64,000 bases of DNA from Parasitella parasitica (GCA_025201805.1 MU619326.1:64938-128937), one strand, 5' to 3'; counted from the stretch's first letter, positions 11,234-23,154 are shown. The notes: generated by a model from the letters alone, not told the origin. Numbers and translations are program-made.

Positions 11234-13515
11234 TTATGATCCAAGACCTCTACCTTTTTTACGAATAATTGCTTCAATAGGTGCAATAATACCATCACTC
11301 TTAGATCCTAATGCTTCCCCTTGCTTCCAACTATACGAATGAACGATGAATGAATAAATTGCAAAATACTGCATCTACATTTACTTACCCCATTGCTGCG
11401 AGCATGCGATGTCCAACATTGGATTCACTGATAGGAGCAGCATCAAAGGCAACAATTGTGCCATGAGAAGGTCCAGCAGGGAATTGGGTATCCCCTCGTT
11501 TATGTTTTGATGTCGATGTATCGCTGTTTTTCTTGGTGCCATTGATAATTTTCTTTCTACCCTTTTGGTTTCCCTTGGCATTGTTTTTACCTATTATGCG
11601 ATTTTGTTCGCCCATATTAGTTTGAATATCCAATAAGTAACGACTTATGTATCGACGATCATCAGGAATATAGGTTGTAGGCGTTTTTGTAACAATTGTG
11701 CACCTTGAACCACCACCACCTGCACTTTTTGATTTGAGATTATATGCTGCAGCAAGAACATGAAGCTGTCTTCTAACATGCGTTGCCATAGGAGCGAATT
11801 GAAAGCTACTGATACTATCATCTTGGATAAAATCACGGATACGTCTAAACACCACAGTATTAGTTGAACAAAAGATAGTTGAAATAATCCACAAACGACT
11901 TACTCGTCAATTTTTGCCATTTGGTTTGTAAGATCTTGGTCTTCCATGTCTTTGGCTTCCCGCTTGCCATTCTTTTTCTCCTTTCTATGGGCTTTGGCTT
12001 CGTCTCTTTTCTTCTTCTTTTCTTTACGCTGCTGTTTTTCAAACCATCTTCTCATACCAGGTCGTAATCCTGGTGGGACATCAGCTAATGCTGCCTTTAA
12101 TGTTTGTCCGAAAATCTCTGGATCAACTATTGAATTGTCGTCTCGATTACGATGACCGACTTTCTTGGACATATCTTCATTGACGGGAACGCCCATTTTT
12201 TTTGTGAGCTTCAGTTTCCCTTCTTCCAGTAATGGGTTTTCTCTTGCAGAGGCTCTATTTGGAATGTAAAAATCATGCGGATGACTTCCATCTTCATCCT
12301 CATCTTCATCCTGGTCTAACTCAATTTCGAGATTACCCTCTTGCATCGCAGACCAAGCTAACAACCCATCTAAATCTTCTTCATCTTCTTCGTCTTCTAA
12401 AATAATTCTTTCCATATAATCACTCATGATAAGCATGTCTTCTTCTTGTAATTCGTCTTCTGTATCATCAATATCTTCAAAATAGTCATCATCGGACGCT
12501 ATATCTTCGTCAACATTTTGGTCAGATATAGCTAGGCCGATCTCTTCATAGGATATACGTGTATCAGCTATATCTGAGCCACCAGACATTTCAGTAGGGA
12601 TGTCAACATCTTCTTCACCAGACGAGGAAACTATTTGTAAACTATTTTCCAAAGGTTGCTTGGCTTTGACGATTTTCGACATGTCTGTAACAATTGCTGC
12701 GGCCTTGAGGTCAGCAGAAAAATGGTTTGCTTCTACAGAAACATCATCATGTATTGGGTTGTTTCCTTTCAGGATCCCCCACAATTCCTCCTTGGCCAGT
12801 AATTTTTCATCTTGCAAAGATAAATTGGACATGGATGTTTCTAACACCGTATTTTGTTCAATTGATGTATCTTCGGTTTCTACATGAAAGCGCTAAGTGC
12901 ATATTCATTGAAAATATATATATATATATATATATAACCACCATATCTTACCTTTCGTTAAATCAATCGATGAAGATGATTTCGTGAATAAAACTGTTTT
13001 CAAATACTTTGATTTGCCAGTAGCAAATTGTTGATTCGACATGGCCGCGACATTCTGTTGACTCGAAGAACCTAATCCAGCACGATCCATAGCATCTTCA
13101 TATTTTTCATCGTAGTTGGAGCCGTAAGATTGTCTTGCCTCTTTTACAAACCCGAAATTGCTCTTCTTTTGACGATGCTTGCCACTGACTCCTATTCACA
13201 ATATATCAGAAGCCCGTTCGTTTGTGTATCAAACCTATTTATCAAATTTTTACTTTTATGAGGCACAAACTGTCTAGCTTCTATCTCAGAGTCAGCTTCA
13301 TCGCTGCTGAATTCACCATATATTCTGAAGTCGTCGCTGAATTCATCGGCATTAGAGCGGGTACGATAAACATAACCGATAGCAGAGGGAATAAGTTCTC
13401 TGTTGCAACCTCTCCCACCACCACCGATGATTCCTCGGCCTCTTCCACGGCCACCTCTGGCGCAAGCACCTCCACGTCTTCCTCGTCCATTTCCTCTTTT
13501 TCCATGACGAGGCAT
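11234..13515 (-). CDS. SQS1: R3H and G-patch domain protein, Sqs1/Pfa1-like activator of the Prp43 helicase
   Basis: This is the likely partner of the DEAH helicase Prp43, used in pre-rRNA processing and spliceosome disassembly. The N-terminus (ATG 13513-13515) is an RGG-like run, MPRHGKRGNGRGRRGGACAR. A very acidic central region follows, with DDDYFEDIDDTEDELQEED and later an ELDQDEDEDEDG stretch (nt 12280-12530). A Lys-rich helix then precedes the R3H domain (THVRRQLHVLAAAYNLKS, with the R-x3-H core, about 11745-11800). A C-terminal G-patch (VGHRMLAAMGW, GEALGS, then RKKGRGLGS) ends at TAA 11234-11236. The G-patch is split by the intron near 11324-11387. Domain order matches yeast Sqs1. A TA-dinucleotide run sits in the intron near 12914-12936. 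Confidence 0.88.
12914..12936. repeat. (TA)n microsatellite in an intron
   Basis: About 11 TA units lie inside an intron of the Sqs1-like gene, just inside the acceptor side on the minus strand. Confidence 0.9.
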
Positions 13516-13848
13516 TTGTTAATGTAGTTTCAAGTAAAGCAAGGAAGGTATTTGATTACTTTTCGCATTTATTTATTGACTTATGAGCAAGTAAAACGAG
13601 TGACATTGAAAGCCAGTTGCCATGAAATCTAAGCAATGCCGCAGCATTCCTCCAAGTAAGCACTCCCATTTGAGGAAGAAATCAGTCAGCCCTACAATCA
13701 CATCGAAGGGTTTGTGTGCTGGGAGGTCAACTCTCCAATAGCTGGACTGTATATTTCATCCGGTCCGGATGCAATTCATCAAGCAAAGACTATCAATGGA
13801 AAAATTTTGTCTCCAACACAACTACTCTCCAACTTTTCAACCAGCAGT

Positions 13849-14564
13849 ATGACCGAACAAAAGACTGATAAGGCTATTATCACCTATTGTGTTGAACATG
13901 CAAAGACTCAGCAATCTAAATGTGCTGCTTGCGATAAAACTATCCCCCACAAATCGCTTCGTGTAGCCGAGATTATTAGAAAGAGCAAAAAGGCCAAAAA
14001 GATTGCTGCCAAACACACATGGTATCATTTCAAATGCTTCAAAGGTAGTTGATTGCTAGATATATTTTATCAGAAAGAAGGCTAATCCACTAAATAGTAC
14101 CTGAGCTATTGACTCGTGTGCCGATTGAACAATTCAGAGGATATCCAGCTTTAAACGAAAAGGAAAAAGCTCGTGTACAAAAAGTGATCCAAAGCGGGAT
14201 AGGATCGTCTTGGGCTGACTTGATGGAAAAGGCCAAGCCCATCAAGACAGAAGAAGAATTACAGGCTGATAAAGAAGAACAACTCAAGAAAGACAAAAAG
14301 AAAAAGGACGATGAAGACAGCATGAATATGGATATGACCGAAATTTTGACAGGCACTCAACAAAAGTCAAACAAATCAAATACCAAAAAGGCGCAAGAGA
14401 AGGGCCAGAATAACAAGCTGAAGCCCAAGACTGATGCAAAATCCAAAGTTACCAAAAAGAAGGCTACTGCTGCTGCTGCTATTCAGACAAAGCAAGTTGT
14501 CCTTCCCAAAGAAGATTTATTAGAATTACAAAACTTTGCAAAGGAATTCAGTGCGTTCAAATAA
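13849..14564 (+). CDS. PARP-type zinc-finger protein without a catalytic domain
   Basis: This is a small DNA-break-sensing-type zinc-finger protein. The ATG at 13849 gives MTEQKTDKAIITYCVEHAKT followed directly by the PARP-type finger: KCAACDKTIP, then HTWYHFKCFK, giving C-C-H-C ligands with the expected long loop between them. An intron (about 14046-14098) is followed by VPIEQFRGYPALNEKEKARV, the helix that follows this finger in PARP-family proteins. The remainder is Lys/Glu-rich and ends at TAA before 14564; no PARP catalytic or ligase domain follows. The frame is open upstream to about 13660 (PFEEEISQPYNHIEGF), so an upstream coding exon is possible, but I found no matching donor or start. 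Stand-alone fingers of this kind occur in S. pombe (Hpz1/Hpz2). The gene ends 29 bp from the convergent TSR2 gene. Confidence 0.72.
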
Positions 14565-14593
14565 TTATATGTATATGTATGTACAAGCAGAGA

Positions 14594-15276
14594 TTATTTA
14601 CGACGCACAATCTCCCAGCCATCCTCGTCGACGAGCGGTTCATCAGGCACATCGTCCATATCGTCGTCTTGGTCGTCATTACCCTTTTGAAAAAAATAAA
14701 CATTAGACATGCAGAAACCATAATACATTTGATGCAATCATACGTTGTTGGCATCCTTTTGATAATCAGCATCGTTATTGTCACTATCAGCATCTTCCTC
14801 TCCTTGTTGTTTGACACAGCTCGAGGTTGAGCTTGTGTTTTGTGTCTTTGTTTTTTCACGAAGACGTTCCACTTCTTTGAAATCTCCTTTGACACATTGT
14901 TCATACAATGACACTAAATGCTTGGCCACTAAATATGGAGAGTCATCCTCAAGCGTAACGTTGAATTCATCAGTCATGATCTGATACAGGATGTCCTCTA
15001 CTTCCTCAATGTCCAGTTTCTTACCAACTATGGTTGTATGCGGTTAGTATCAGTACTCGGCCGAATGGGAATCCACCTACGCTTGCCAAAATGATCAACA
15101 ATAGTATCAATAAACCACTCTCTTTTCTCAACAGACTCAACGCCTCCCCAATCCTGCTCAACAGCAAGCTTTAGTGCAGTCCAGTTATGAAATATGTACG
15201 ATGTGCCTTCTTCAAAGGCTATTTTGTTGGGATGCTCTGCTGCCATGGATGTGTCTGAAGAGAGATTCGCCATCAT
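14594..15276 (-). CDS. TSR2: Pre-rRNA-processing protein TSR2 (eS26 escortin)
   Basis: TSR2 is a chaperone for ribosomal protein eS26 during 40S maturation. The minus-strand start is ATG 15274-15276 or the adjacent ATG at 15273. The family core is visible: TALKLAVEQDWGGVESVEKR, REWFIDTIVDHFGK, then after the first intron LDIEEVEDILYQIMTDEFN and VAKHLVSLYEQCVKGDF. The tail is acidic and ends DEDGWEIVRRK, the conserved DGWE.V motif, before TAA 14594-14596. Introns lie near 15024-15078 and 14682-14743. The gene is head-to-head with RPA3, with 126 bp between start codons. Confidence 0.88.
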
Positions 15277-15402
15277 GAAAATATTTTCATTGCTGCTATC
15301 ATTGCCTTAGGTGACTGGTTTGCACTGCTGGATCATGGCATAAAGAAGGACGCGAAGCGATCGCGTTCCAGTTTCTTTCTTGTTCAGTACATTAATACAA
15401 AA

Positions 15403-15889
15403 ATGGATAAACCAACGCCTCGCATTAACTCTAGTTTAAGAGAAAAGTACATTGGACAAACAGTTCGTGTTGTCGGGAAACTTGTTTCTGTAAGTGAGCG
15501 CTTGTTTGCAAGTGATGTCTAACTGACAACTATAAACACCAGCTTTCTGGCGATACCGCAGTATTGGAATCGACGGATAATGGTCAAATTTTAGTTCATG
15601 TGAATGGGGTGAGTTTTGGTATATGGTGGTTTGGAGACGATAACTAATAGAATGAGAGACTAGGAGAGTCGATGGGGCACAGATTACATTGAAGTAATTG
15701 GACAAGTTGAACAAGATTTCACTCTTAAAGAATTCAAGTCAACTAACCTTGGAAATGATTATAGTTAGTCTCCTTTCGTTTGAGTATAAAAGGCAATGAT
15801 AAGAATAATTAACACAATTTTTATTAGATCTTGAACTAGCAAATAAGGTGGTAGAGTTCTCTCAAAAATGCCCTGAAATCTTTATATAA
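15403..15889 (+). CDS. RPA3: Replication protein A 14 kDa subunit (RPA3)
   Basis: This is the smallest subunit of the single-stranded-DNA-binding RPA heterotrimer, a single OB fold. Four exons (15403-15489, 15543-15608, 15664-15763, 15828-15889) join into 104 residues. Diagnostic segments are PRINSSLREKYIGQTVRVVG, TAVLESTDNGQILVHV, TDYIEVIGQVEQDFTLKEF and LELANKVVEFSQKCPEIF, in the order found in human RPA3. The length is slightly below the animal protein (121 residues) because the C-terminal tail is missing. The gene is tail-to-tail with the PRO3-like gene (108 bp apart) and shares a short bidirectional promoter region with TSR2. Confidence 0.9.
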
Positions 15890-15997
15890 ATATAAAAAAA
15901 AAACGCATCATGATTACCATGATAAGATGATTGATAATGCAACTAGAGTCTTTATTTATGTGTGAATATGCTGTTTCTGTGTATATGATGTAAATGC

Positions 15998-16984
15998 TTA
16001 AAGTTCCTGGCCTAGCTGCTCTGCTAATTCTCTACCACGGTTTTGTGCTGAGAACACAGCATCTGCCATCAGTTTTCTGATATTGTTAGATTCCATCGAG
16101 TTAATAGCTGCTTCCGTGGTTCCTTTGGGAGATGTCACTTTGCGGCGCAAAGTAGCTAAATCATCTTCTGATGTAAGAGCCATGCGAGCAGCACCAATAC
16201 ATGTTTGCAGTGTCAATGCCTTGGCATCCTCAGACGATAAGCCAGCTTCGATACCAGCGTTTTCTACATGTAAAAATAGGGTTGAATAAAAATGAAGCGT
16301 GTGTTTAGACTTGGTGGGATACTCACGCATGGCTTCCATGATTAAAAAGAAATAAGCAGGACCACTGCCGCTGATGCCAGTGACAGTATCAATCAGTGAT
16401 TCATCTTCAACCCACGAAACTTGTTTAGCAACGGCCTTCATGATGTCTTCAGTCATGCTTCTCTGGTCATCATCAACAGAGTCAGTAGCAAAGAGACCAA
16501 CAGCACCTTCACCGACAAGGGCAGGTGTGTTTGGCATGCATCTTACAATAGCAGCAGGATCAGTGGTATTCATCCATTTATAGATATCGGCAGTAGTGAT
16601 ACCAGCAGCAATAGATACGATTAATGTACCAGCTTTTAATTTGAGATTACTCATAACTGAGCGAAGCACTTGAGGCTTCACAGCCAGAATGACCACGTTT
16701 GCACCTTCAACAATTTCCTGGTTGTTGTCCGAACCTACCATGTCAGGATATTTTGATTGCATGTACTGTCTACGCTGTTCCCAGGGTTCAGAATAACGAA
16801 GATGTGAGCCAGGGTGGCCACTGGATTGTAGACCACAAAGAATGGCCTCAGCCATGTTGCCACCGCCGATAAAAGATATGATGGGCTTTGCTAGTTGCTT
16901 GCTGATTAATGCGTTTGCAGCAGATTGGAGTGTAGTAGAAACCATATGAGATGTAATTGATTGTAATCTGGTCAAGGAAGACAT
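15998..16984 (-). CDS. PRO3: Pyrroline-5-carboxylate reductase
   Basis: This enzyme catalyses the last step of proline biosynthesis, NAD(P)H-dependent reduction of delta-1-pyrroline-5-carboxylate. The minus-strand frame shows the Rossmann motif ISFIGGGNMAEAILCGL, then VVILAVKPQVLRSVM, the RCMPNTPALVGEGAVGL block, GISGSGPAYFFLIMEAM, and the C-terminal signature around TSPKGTTEAAI. One 63-nt intron (16264-16326, gtgagt...tag) interrupts the frame just after MEAM. Removing it gives MEAMQNAGIEAGLS, which matches the family; 307 residues result. The N-terminal roughly 35 residues precede the usual start and could act as a weak organelle-targeting extension, although the yeast enzyme is cytosolic. 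Confidence 0.94.
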   Translation of the reverse strand: MSSLTRLQSITSHMVSTTLQSAANALISKQLAKPIISFIGGGNMAEAILCGLQSSGHPGSHLRYSEPWEQRRQYMQSKYPDMVGSDNNQEIVEGANVVILAVKPQVLRSVMSNLKLKAGTLIVSIAAGITTADIYKWMNTTDPAAIVRCMPNTPALVGEGAVGLFATDSVDDDQRSMTEDIMKAVAKQVSWVEDESLIDTVTGISGSGPAYFFLIMEAMREYPTKSKHTLHFYSTLFLHVENAGIEAGLSSEDAKALTLQTCIGAARMALTSEDDLATLRRKVTSPKGTTEAAINSMESNNIRKLMADAVFSAQNRGRELAEQLGQEL

Positions 16985-17087
16985 GTTTTATTCTATTTTA
17001 TATCCAATTTTATTGTATTTATGCAGTACATTTTTCTGTGTGACTCTATCAAAAGATGTCCTCACGGGGTTGCTTGTGTAAATGACG

Positions 17088-18265
17088 CTATTCTTCATCT
17101 TGTTCTTCATCAGAGACAATATTGGGTATATCATACAGATCATTTTGAGATAAGGCACCGTGTCTAATTTTTTGGCGGTTTTTACAAATAAGGTTAACTA
17201 AATATATCATTTTGCATGACACAGAGGGAAAATGACGTACCTAAGCAAAACATCTTCTATAGCATCTATATCAAACCGGGACCCAACTTCATCGATTATT
17301 CTTACTAAATTTGCAATCAGCACACCACCTGCGTAAGCTAAAATTGCTGGTGATCCAACTAGGTCAAAATCTAGGTCATTGGCTGACACTCGAATGAACT
17401 TGGCAAAGTATTTCTGTGCTAGATCAGGTAAAATCAAATCTAATTCCTTGCATTTGGGCAGACTATCATCGAATATATGGATGATCACAGGTATTGTCTT
17501 GGACTCATCCTCAATCTCATTTACATAATCATCTATGTCAATTGTTCTATAACTTCCAAACAATTTTTGCTGTTGATGTATCGAATGATTTCCTCGTGCC
17601 CGCCTCTTTAGTTCATTCAACCTCTTTTCTCGAAGATACTTTAAATCATCGTCGTCCGGTTCTTGCTGTTTTTGTTGCTGCTGCTGCAATATCAATTGTT
17701 GCTCTTGTACATCTTGTAAATACGTGGTAGTTGTCGGTGCTTTGGCCAACATACGTGCATTATAGTCTGCACGTGCTTTATCTTTCAAGTCTAACTGCAT
17801 TTGTTGATGATAATCATGATCTGCTTTCACTCCTTTCGGGCCAGTGTTGGGTCCCGATTGCCTTTCTTCGTGCGGAATAGAATTTACCTATATAAGGTTG
17901 TGTGTGTGGGAGACTCGTTAGTCATACTATTTTGTGTGTAAATCATATATTGGTAGAATTTTTCAGGTAACTCTGTTAAACCTTCAAACAAAACAAAAAA
18001 AAAAGGGGGGGGGGAAGGGTGGCATTTCAATCCTACTTCTTGTTGCCATAGTTACGATCAAACAGAAAATAAGGGGTTTTAAGATAGGAGACGCAATAAA
18101 ACATCCATAAAACAGAGGATAAAACGGTGGATGTGGGGTCACATAACTTACCGAAGTTTCAACATGATCTTCTTGATCTGATTCTGACTCTGGTTCTATT
18201 CTATCTCTGTCGTCATTTTCTTCTAATGAAACATTCTGTAACTGGGCCCATAATGCATCCTCCAT
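17088..18265 (-). CDS. PDCL: Phosducin-like protein (PDCL/Plp family)
   Basis: This is a thioredoxin-fold co-chaperone of the CCT chaperonin used for G-beta-gamma assembly. Exon 1 starts MEDALWAQLQNVSLEEN at 18265 and is acidic. After an intron of about 265 nt (17888-18152, containing a run of ten G at 18005-18014), exon 2 gives the signature GPKGVKADHDYHQQM, a Gln-rich coiled-coil, then IPVIIHIFDDSLPKCKELD and FIRVSANDLDFDLVGSPAIL. A final exon contributes HGALSQNDLYDIPN and the acidic end SDEEQDEE. GPKGV plus the thioredoxin-like core place it with phosducin-like 1 rather than Plp2/VIAF. It is head-to-head with the ARF6-like gene, 250 bp apart. Confidence 0.85.
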
Positions 18266-18515
18266 TTTGATTGTTATTCAAAGAAAAAAAAGAACGTGTT
18301 TTTTTTGAGAGTGAGAGACCAGAAGAGAGGAAAAGAAATTGTCTAAAAAAGATCGCTGCCAATTAAAAACTGTCAATTTTAAATGATTCTCCTTACAGAA
18401 ACCTACTTTCAACAACAAGTTGCCATACAATGAAAAAGGAGGAAATCTAGTTGCTATATTTCAAAAAAAGAATGTCTTTGTGCTTCTTCTCTTTTTCCAC
18501 TTGTAAGTTATTGAA

Positions 18516-19189
<674 letters not shown>

Positions 19190-19205
19190 ATATATATTTA
19201 AAGAA

Positions 19206-20054
19206 CTAAAGTTTCGAAAATACTGTACTAGCAAATATCTTTTTCTCATATTCCCAATCACCATCATCTTTCATTTGACGTAAAACCAACTTCTTCATTC
19301 CTCTTATTGCGTTGGGAGAAACTCTTTGATTTGATTTGTCATCCATCAAAAACCGTTTTAAAAACAATAAACTTGCATTCAAACATTCTCCGTCTTTTTC
19401 GACTATCAAGTCTGCAAGTCCTCCTTCAATGCACTCCTGTGCAGTCAATCGGCAGCCACCTGCCATCCATAAAAGAGCTTTTTTTTTGCCTACCAGATTG
19501 ACTAGATGTCGCATACCCCCCCAAGGAGAACTTACACCCATTCTTGTTTGTACAAAATGAATGAATGCAGCCTGACTCATGCAAACAAAATCAAATGCAG
19601 TAACCAATTCAGATCCACCTCCAATGGCGCCTCCAGTAACAACTGCCATAGTGATTACTGGCAATCGAGAAATTCTGTGCAAGGTATTATGCATCAATTC
19701 ATTCATAGCTAAAGACATGTCTGCTGATTGCACATGTTCACGAGCAAAACCAAGATCTATGATAAATAAGATGACGACTAAATCTATTCGCAATCCATGT
19801 ATAGACATACCCAAACCAGCACAAAATGATGACTGCCCCCCTCCCATTACTACAAGGGCAACTAGATTGTTTGTTACGATATTACGTTCCAGTTCAGACA
19901 CGGCATGATGAAATTCGACCATCATTTTCCCAGATAATGCGTTATGTCTTTTGGGATTATCGATAGTCAACAAAGCTATCCCTGGCTGATATTTGAGATC
20001 AACTTTAATCGTACCCTGACCCTTGTTTGCAAGTAATTCAATAGTTTTGTTCAT
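19206..20054 (-). CDS. ECHDC1: Crotonase-fold enzyme similar to ethylmalonyl-CoA decarboxylase (ECHDC1)
   Basis: This is an enoyl-CoA-hydratase-superfamily enzyme, in the subgroup that removes aberrant ethyl- or methylmalonyl-CoA. Seen on the minus strand: IALLTIDNPKRHNALSGKMM, the oxyanion-hole segment GGGQSSFCAGLDLGFA (after intron removal), AVVTGGAIGGGSELVTAFDF, FVQTRMGVSSPWGGMRHLV and a C-terminal helix ending STVFSKL. A single 54-nt intron (19757-19810) has no in-frame stop; removing it gives 264 residues. GGGSEL plus SPWGG support ECHDC1 rather than a short-chain hydratase. No clear mitochondrial leader is present. Substrate assignment is by family only. Confidence 0.82.
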   Translation of the reverse strand: MNKTIELLANKGQGTIKVDLKYQPGIALLTIDNPKRHNALSGKMMVEFHHAVSELERNIVTNNLVALVVMGGGQSSFCAGLGMSIHGLRIDLVVILFIIDLGFAREHVQSADMSLAMNELMHNTLHRISRLPVITMAVVTGGAIGGGSELVTAFDFVCMSQAAFIHFVQTRMGVSSPWGGMRHLVNLVGKKKALLWMAGGCRLTAQECIEGGLADLIVEKDGECLNASLLFLKRFLMDDKSNQRVSPNAIRGMKKLVLRQMKDDGDWEYEKKIFASTVFSKL

Positions 20055-21223
20055 TTATGTGAAAGAAGAGAAGCTAAAAAAGGATAATGAGAATGTGATA
20101 CAATTCGTGTGAGGTTTAATGGATAAAGTATGTTACATGTTGGGTTTGGCCTACAAATCAAACTCATCCGGCTGCATGCGGGCAGTCCATCCGTTGTTAC
20201 TGAATGATACTTGATAACAAATGTTTATAAAGCTAAATGCGAAAAAGCTTTATTGAATCAGTATGTCTTTTTCTATACATGGCCATATATTCCAATAAAC
20301 TTGTAAGTTGAAGTTTACAGTGTAGTTCTGCATTAAACAGCTATACTTGCCGTTCATCATACATTCACTAGCGACCAGTGTTTAGCAATCACCAAGTCCC
20401 AATTCTTTGCTCTTGATTAAGCATTGCACATTTCACTATTGTCAAGAAGAAAGCATCTTTGCTTTTCTATGTTCCTCTCTGCTAAGAGATTTTCAATTTT
20501 GAAAAATTGTGTGCGCTTAACAGGTTTTTCATAATATGATAAATTTATCGTCTCCAAGCATTATTTCTGCTCAAATACGAAGGTACAAGCCTCTGTTGAC
20601 GCAATATCGAGAGAAGGTGCACATGGGCATAATGATTAGCCAAGCATCCAATGTTTAATTGTAAAAAAGGTTCATTTTTATATCCAGTCTACATTTAAGC
20701 TGAAGGTCTTTATAGACGAATTTGTCAAAAAGTCCCCCGGTAGCGCAGCATAGAGAGGGGATCACTTGAAGCGAGAAAGGCTCTATGATATGTGGATGCG
20801 CAAAAAATAGTTGTTATTTTGGTGGAAAAAACCATCATTTCATACCCAAATACCTACGACAAAAAGACAGCCAAGTATTAACTATTTAGCAAACACATGG
20901 ATCAGGACTTTATGTCTGATGTACAAAACAAATATTCCATGTGAAGACTTATCGGCAAAAAGATGCAATCGTTTTTTAAGCAAGTATTAGCAGTAATTCT
21001 ATAGAAGCATCAAATTATTGGTTATTGGCCGAAAAAATCACTGAGCATTCATGTATAGTATGTGTAGTATGTATATACATACTCTTAATTTTAATGACTA
21101 AATATATTTGAATAAAATATAGGGGTGTGAAGAAAAGATGAGCTTTTGCGTTGCGATATTTCCATGTATGCGAATAAAAGGGAAAAAAATAATAGTAATT
21201 ATAGGTAAAGAATAAATTAAACT
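20055..21223. other. Intergenic region, no gene seen
   Basis: About 1.2 kb lies between the ECHDC1-like 5' end and the 3' end of the RRM/MLLE gene. No ORF with family motifs, no tRNA cloverleaf and no repeat array was noticed. Confidence 0.6.
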
Positions 21224-22169
21224 TTATCTTGAGATAGTGGCAGAGATTTGATTTACTTGACGTCTCAACTTGTCCTTGTCGTACATGGAATAAGCTAATT
21301 CATCTAATGGTATACTATCAAGTAAACGAATTGTGATTTTTGGTGCCTGTTTAACGCCAGTCGACTACAAAAAAAAAGTTAGTAAATAGTATTTCAAAAG
21401 TTACAATTACGTACTTTGACCAGAGGAAACAATCGATCACCTAGCGATTGTTTTTGTTCGTGGAGTGGCAAGCCTTCCAATGTTTTCAAAAATTTGCCAA
21501 TCTCATCCTTCAATTCTTCAGTGTTCAAGCTATTTGAGTCTGGAATTTTCGGTTCAGTTGTTGCGGTTTTATTGTTTGATGAAGCTGAAGTAGCAGTTGT
21601 TGCTGAAGTGGCAATATCTATTGTTCTAGCGCCATTTGCGGCAACAGGGGAAGGTGTAGAAGACACAGAGGGTGGCGCGATAATCGGAATAGCACGAGAA
21701 ACATTTGGAGGAATACCGAGATGTTGAATATAACTTGGAGCCGTGTCTATTTTGGGCTGATAATAATAATTTGTGGCCGCGGCAGATGTAGCTGGAGAGG
21801 AAGGCATACTAACTGCTGGCTGGAGGTAGCCTGCCTTCTCCTTATATGGTTTTTGTTGTTGTAGCTGTTGCTCTTCAACAAAAATATCCAAGGCATCTTT
21901 AGCTTGCTTGATTTTTGCCTTTAGAAACACTTTGTTGAACAAACAAGTCGCTAGATCCTTCTTCCTAAGTGTTAGTAACATGTCGACTATATCATTTAAA
22001 TTGCTGTCGTCTTTTTCAATAGCTAGCACCGCTTTTGTTATTGTGTGTCTTCTTGTCCGAGAGCTTGTTTCTGTCATGACGCTGGCCATAGATTCAATGG
22101 AGCCTCGTCGACGGAAACTAGGTCTTTCGTGTGAGTTATGGACCTGCTGCTGTTGTTGTTTTTGTTGCT

Positions 22170-22216
<47 letters not shown>

Positions 22217-23084
22217 TGCTGTTGCTGTTGCTGCGAGAGGTGTGATGCGTATTGCCAATGGTTAGAAACATTGTTGTATTGGGGAGGAGGAGGAGATACA
22301 TGTTGCTGCTGCTGATAATAGCTGGGATGTTGATATGTATTATTGGTTGAGGCAGATGTTGCAGTGGTTGTTGCATTTGTATGTTGAGGTGTGTTGATAT
22401 ATGCACCTGATGCTAATGTTGATAATGACGGAGGTCGCTGAATACTACCTGTAGCGGATGGATTTCTTTTTAAAGGGGTGTTGTTGTAAGGGTGCTGGTG
22501 TTGCTGCTGCCCCTGATATGGTTCATACATCTTTTTAGTCGGTCCTTGGAACTGGTGTTTGACATGAAAAGTTAGTAATGACGCTACTTGTTAAATATAT
22601 AAACATTACCTGGCTGGCTTGTTGCTGTCGTTGATCGTACTGATTTAAGACGCCATGATTTTGATGGTAGTGATGACTCACATTGCTAGCATTTCTTTCC
22701 ATAGGTTGGTAACTTGGTTTAATACCGTTTGATGTTGGGGGCGTATAGATGTGTTGCTGATAGTTGTTACTATGGCTGTTAAACTTTTGTTGAGGCATTG
22801 TAATGTTACTACTATATCTTTGATCAATACTATCGCGGGCTCTCATATTCATGCCACTATTCTTGCTGTTGCTATTGGTGTTGTTGAATTTATTGGTAGT
22901 ATTGCTCAGGTGAGTATTCCCATAGTATCCACTCCCGTTGCTTTGCTGCCGCTGCTGCTGTTGTTGCTGATCAAATGAATGCTGATGCGGGGGTGGCGAT
23001 GTAAATGATGGTGTAGGAGGGCTGAGTCTGTTGAACTGCTGTTGCTGCTGTTGCTGCCGCTGCTGCTGTTGCTGCTGCTGCTGC

Positions 23085-23154
<70 letters not shown>

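Noticed and set aside
21908-22315. Plus-strand ORF encoding a poly-Cys protein
   Set aside because: It is the antisense shadow of the poly-Gln tract in the minus-strand RRM/MLLE gene.
22531-22534. Apparent frameshift splitting the RRM/MLLE gene into two genes
   Set aside because: A GT-AG intron with a ctaac branch site (about 22552-22609) joins the frames through QASQFQGPTKK.
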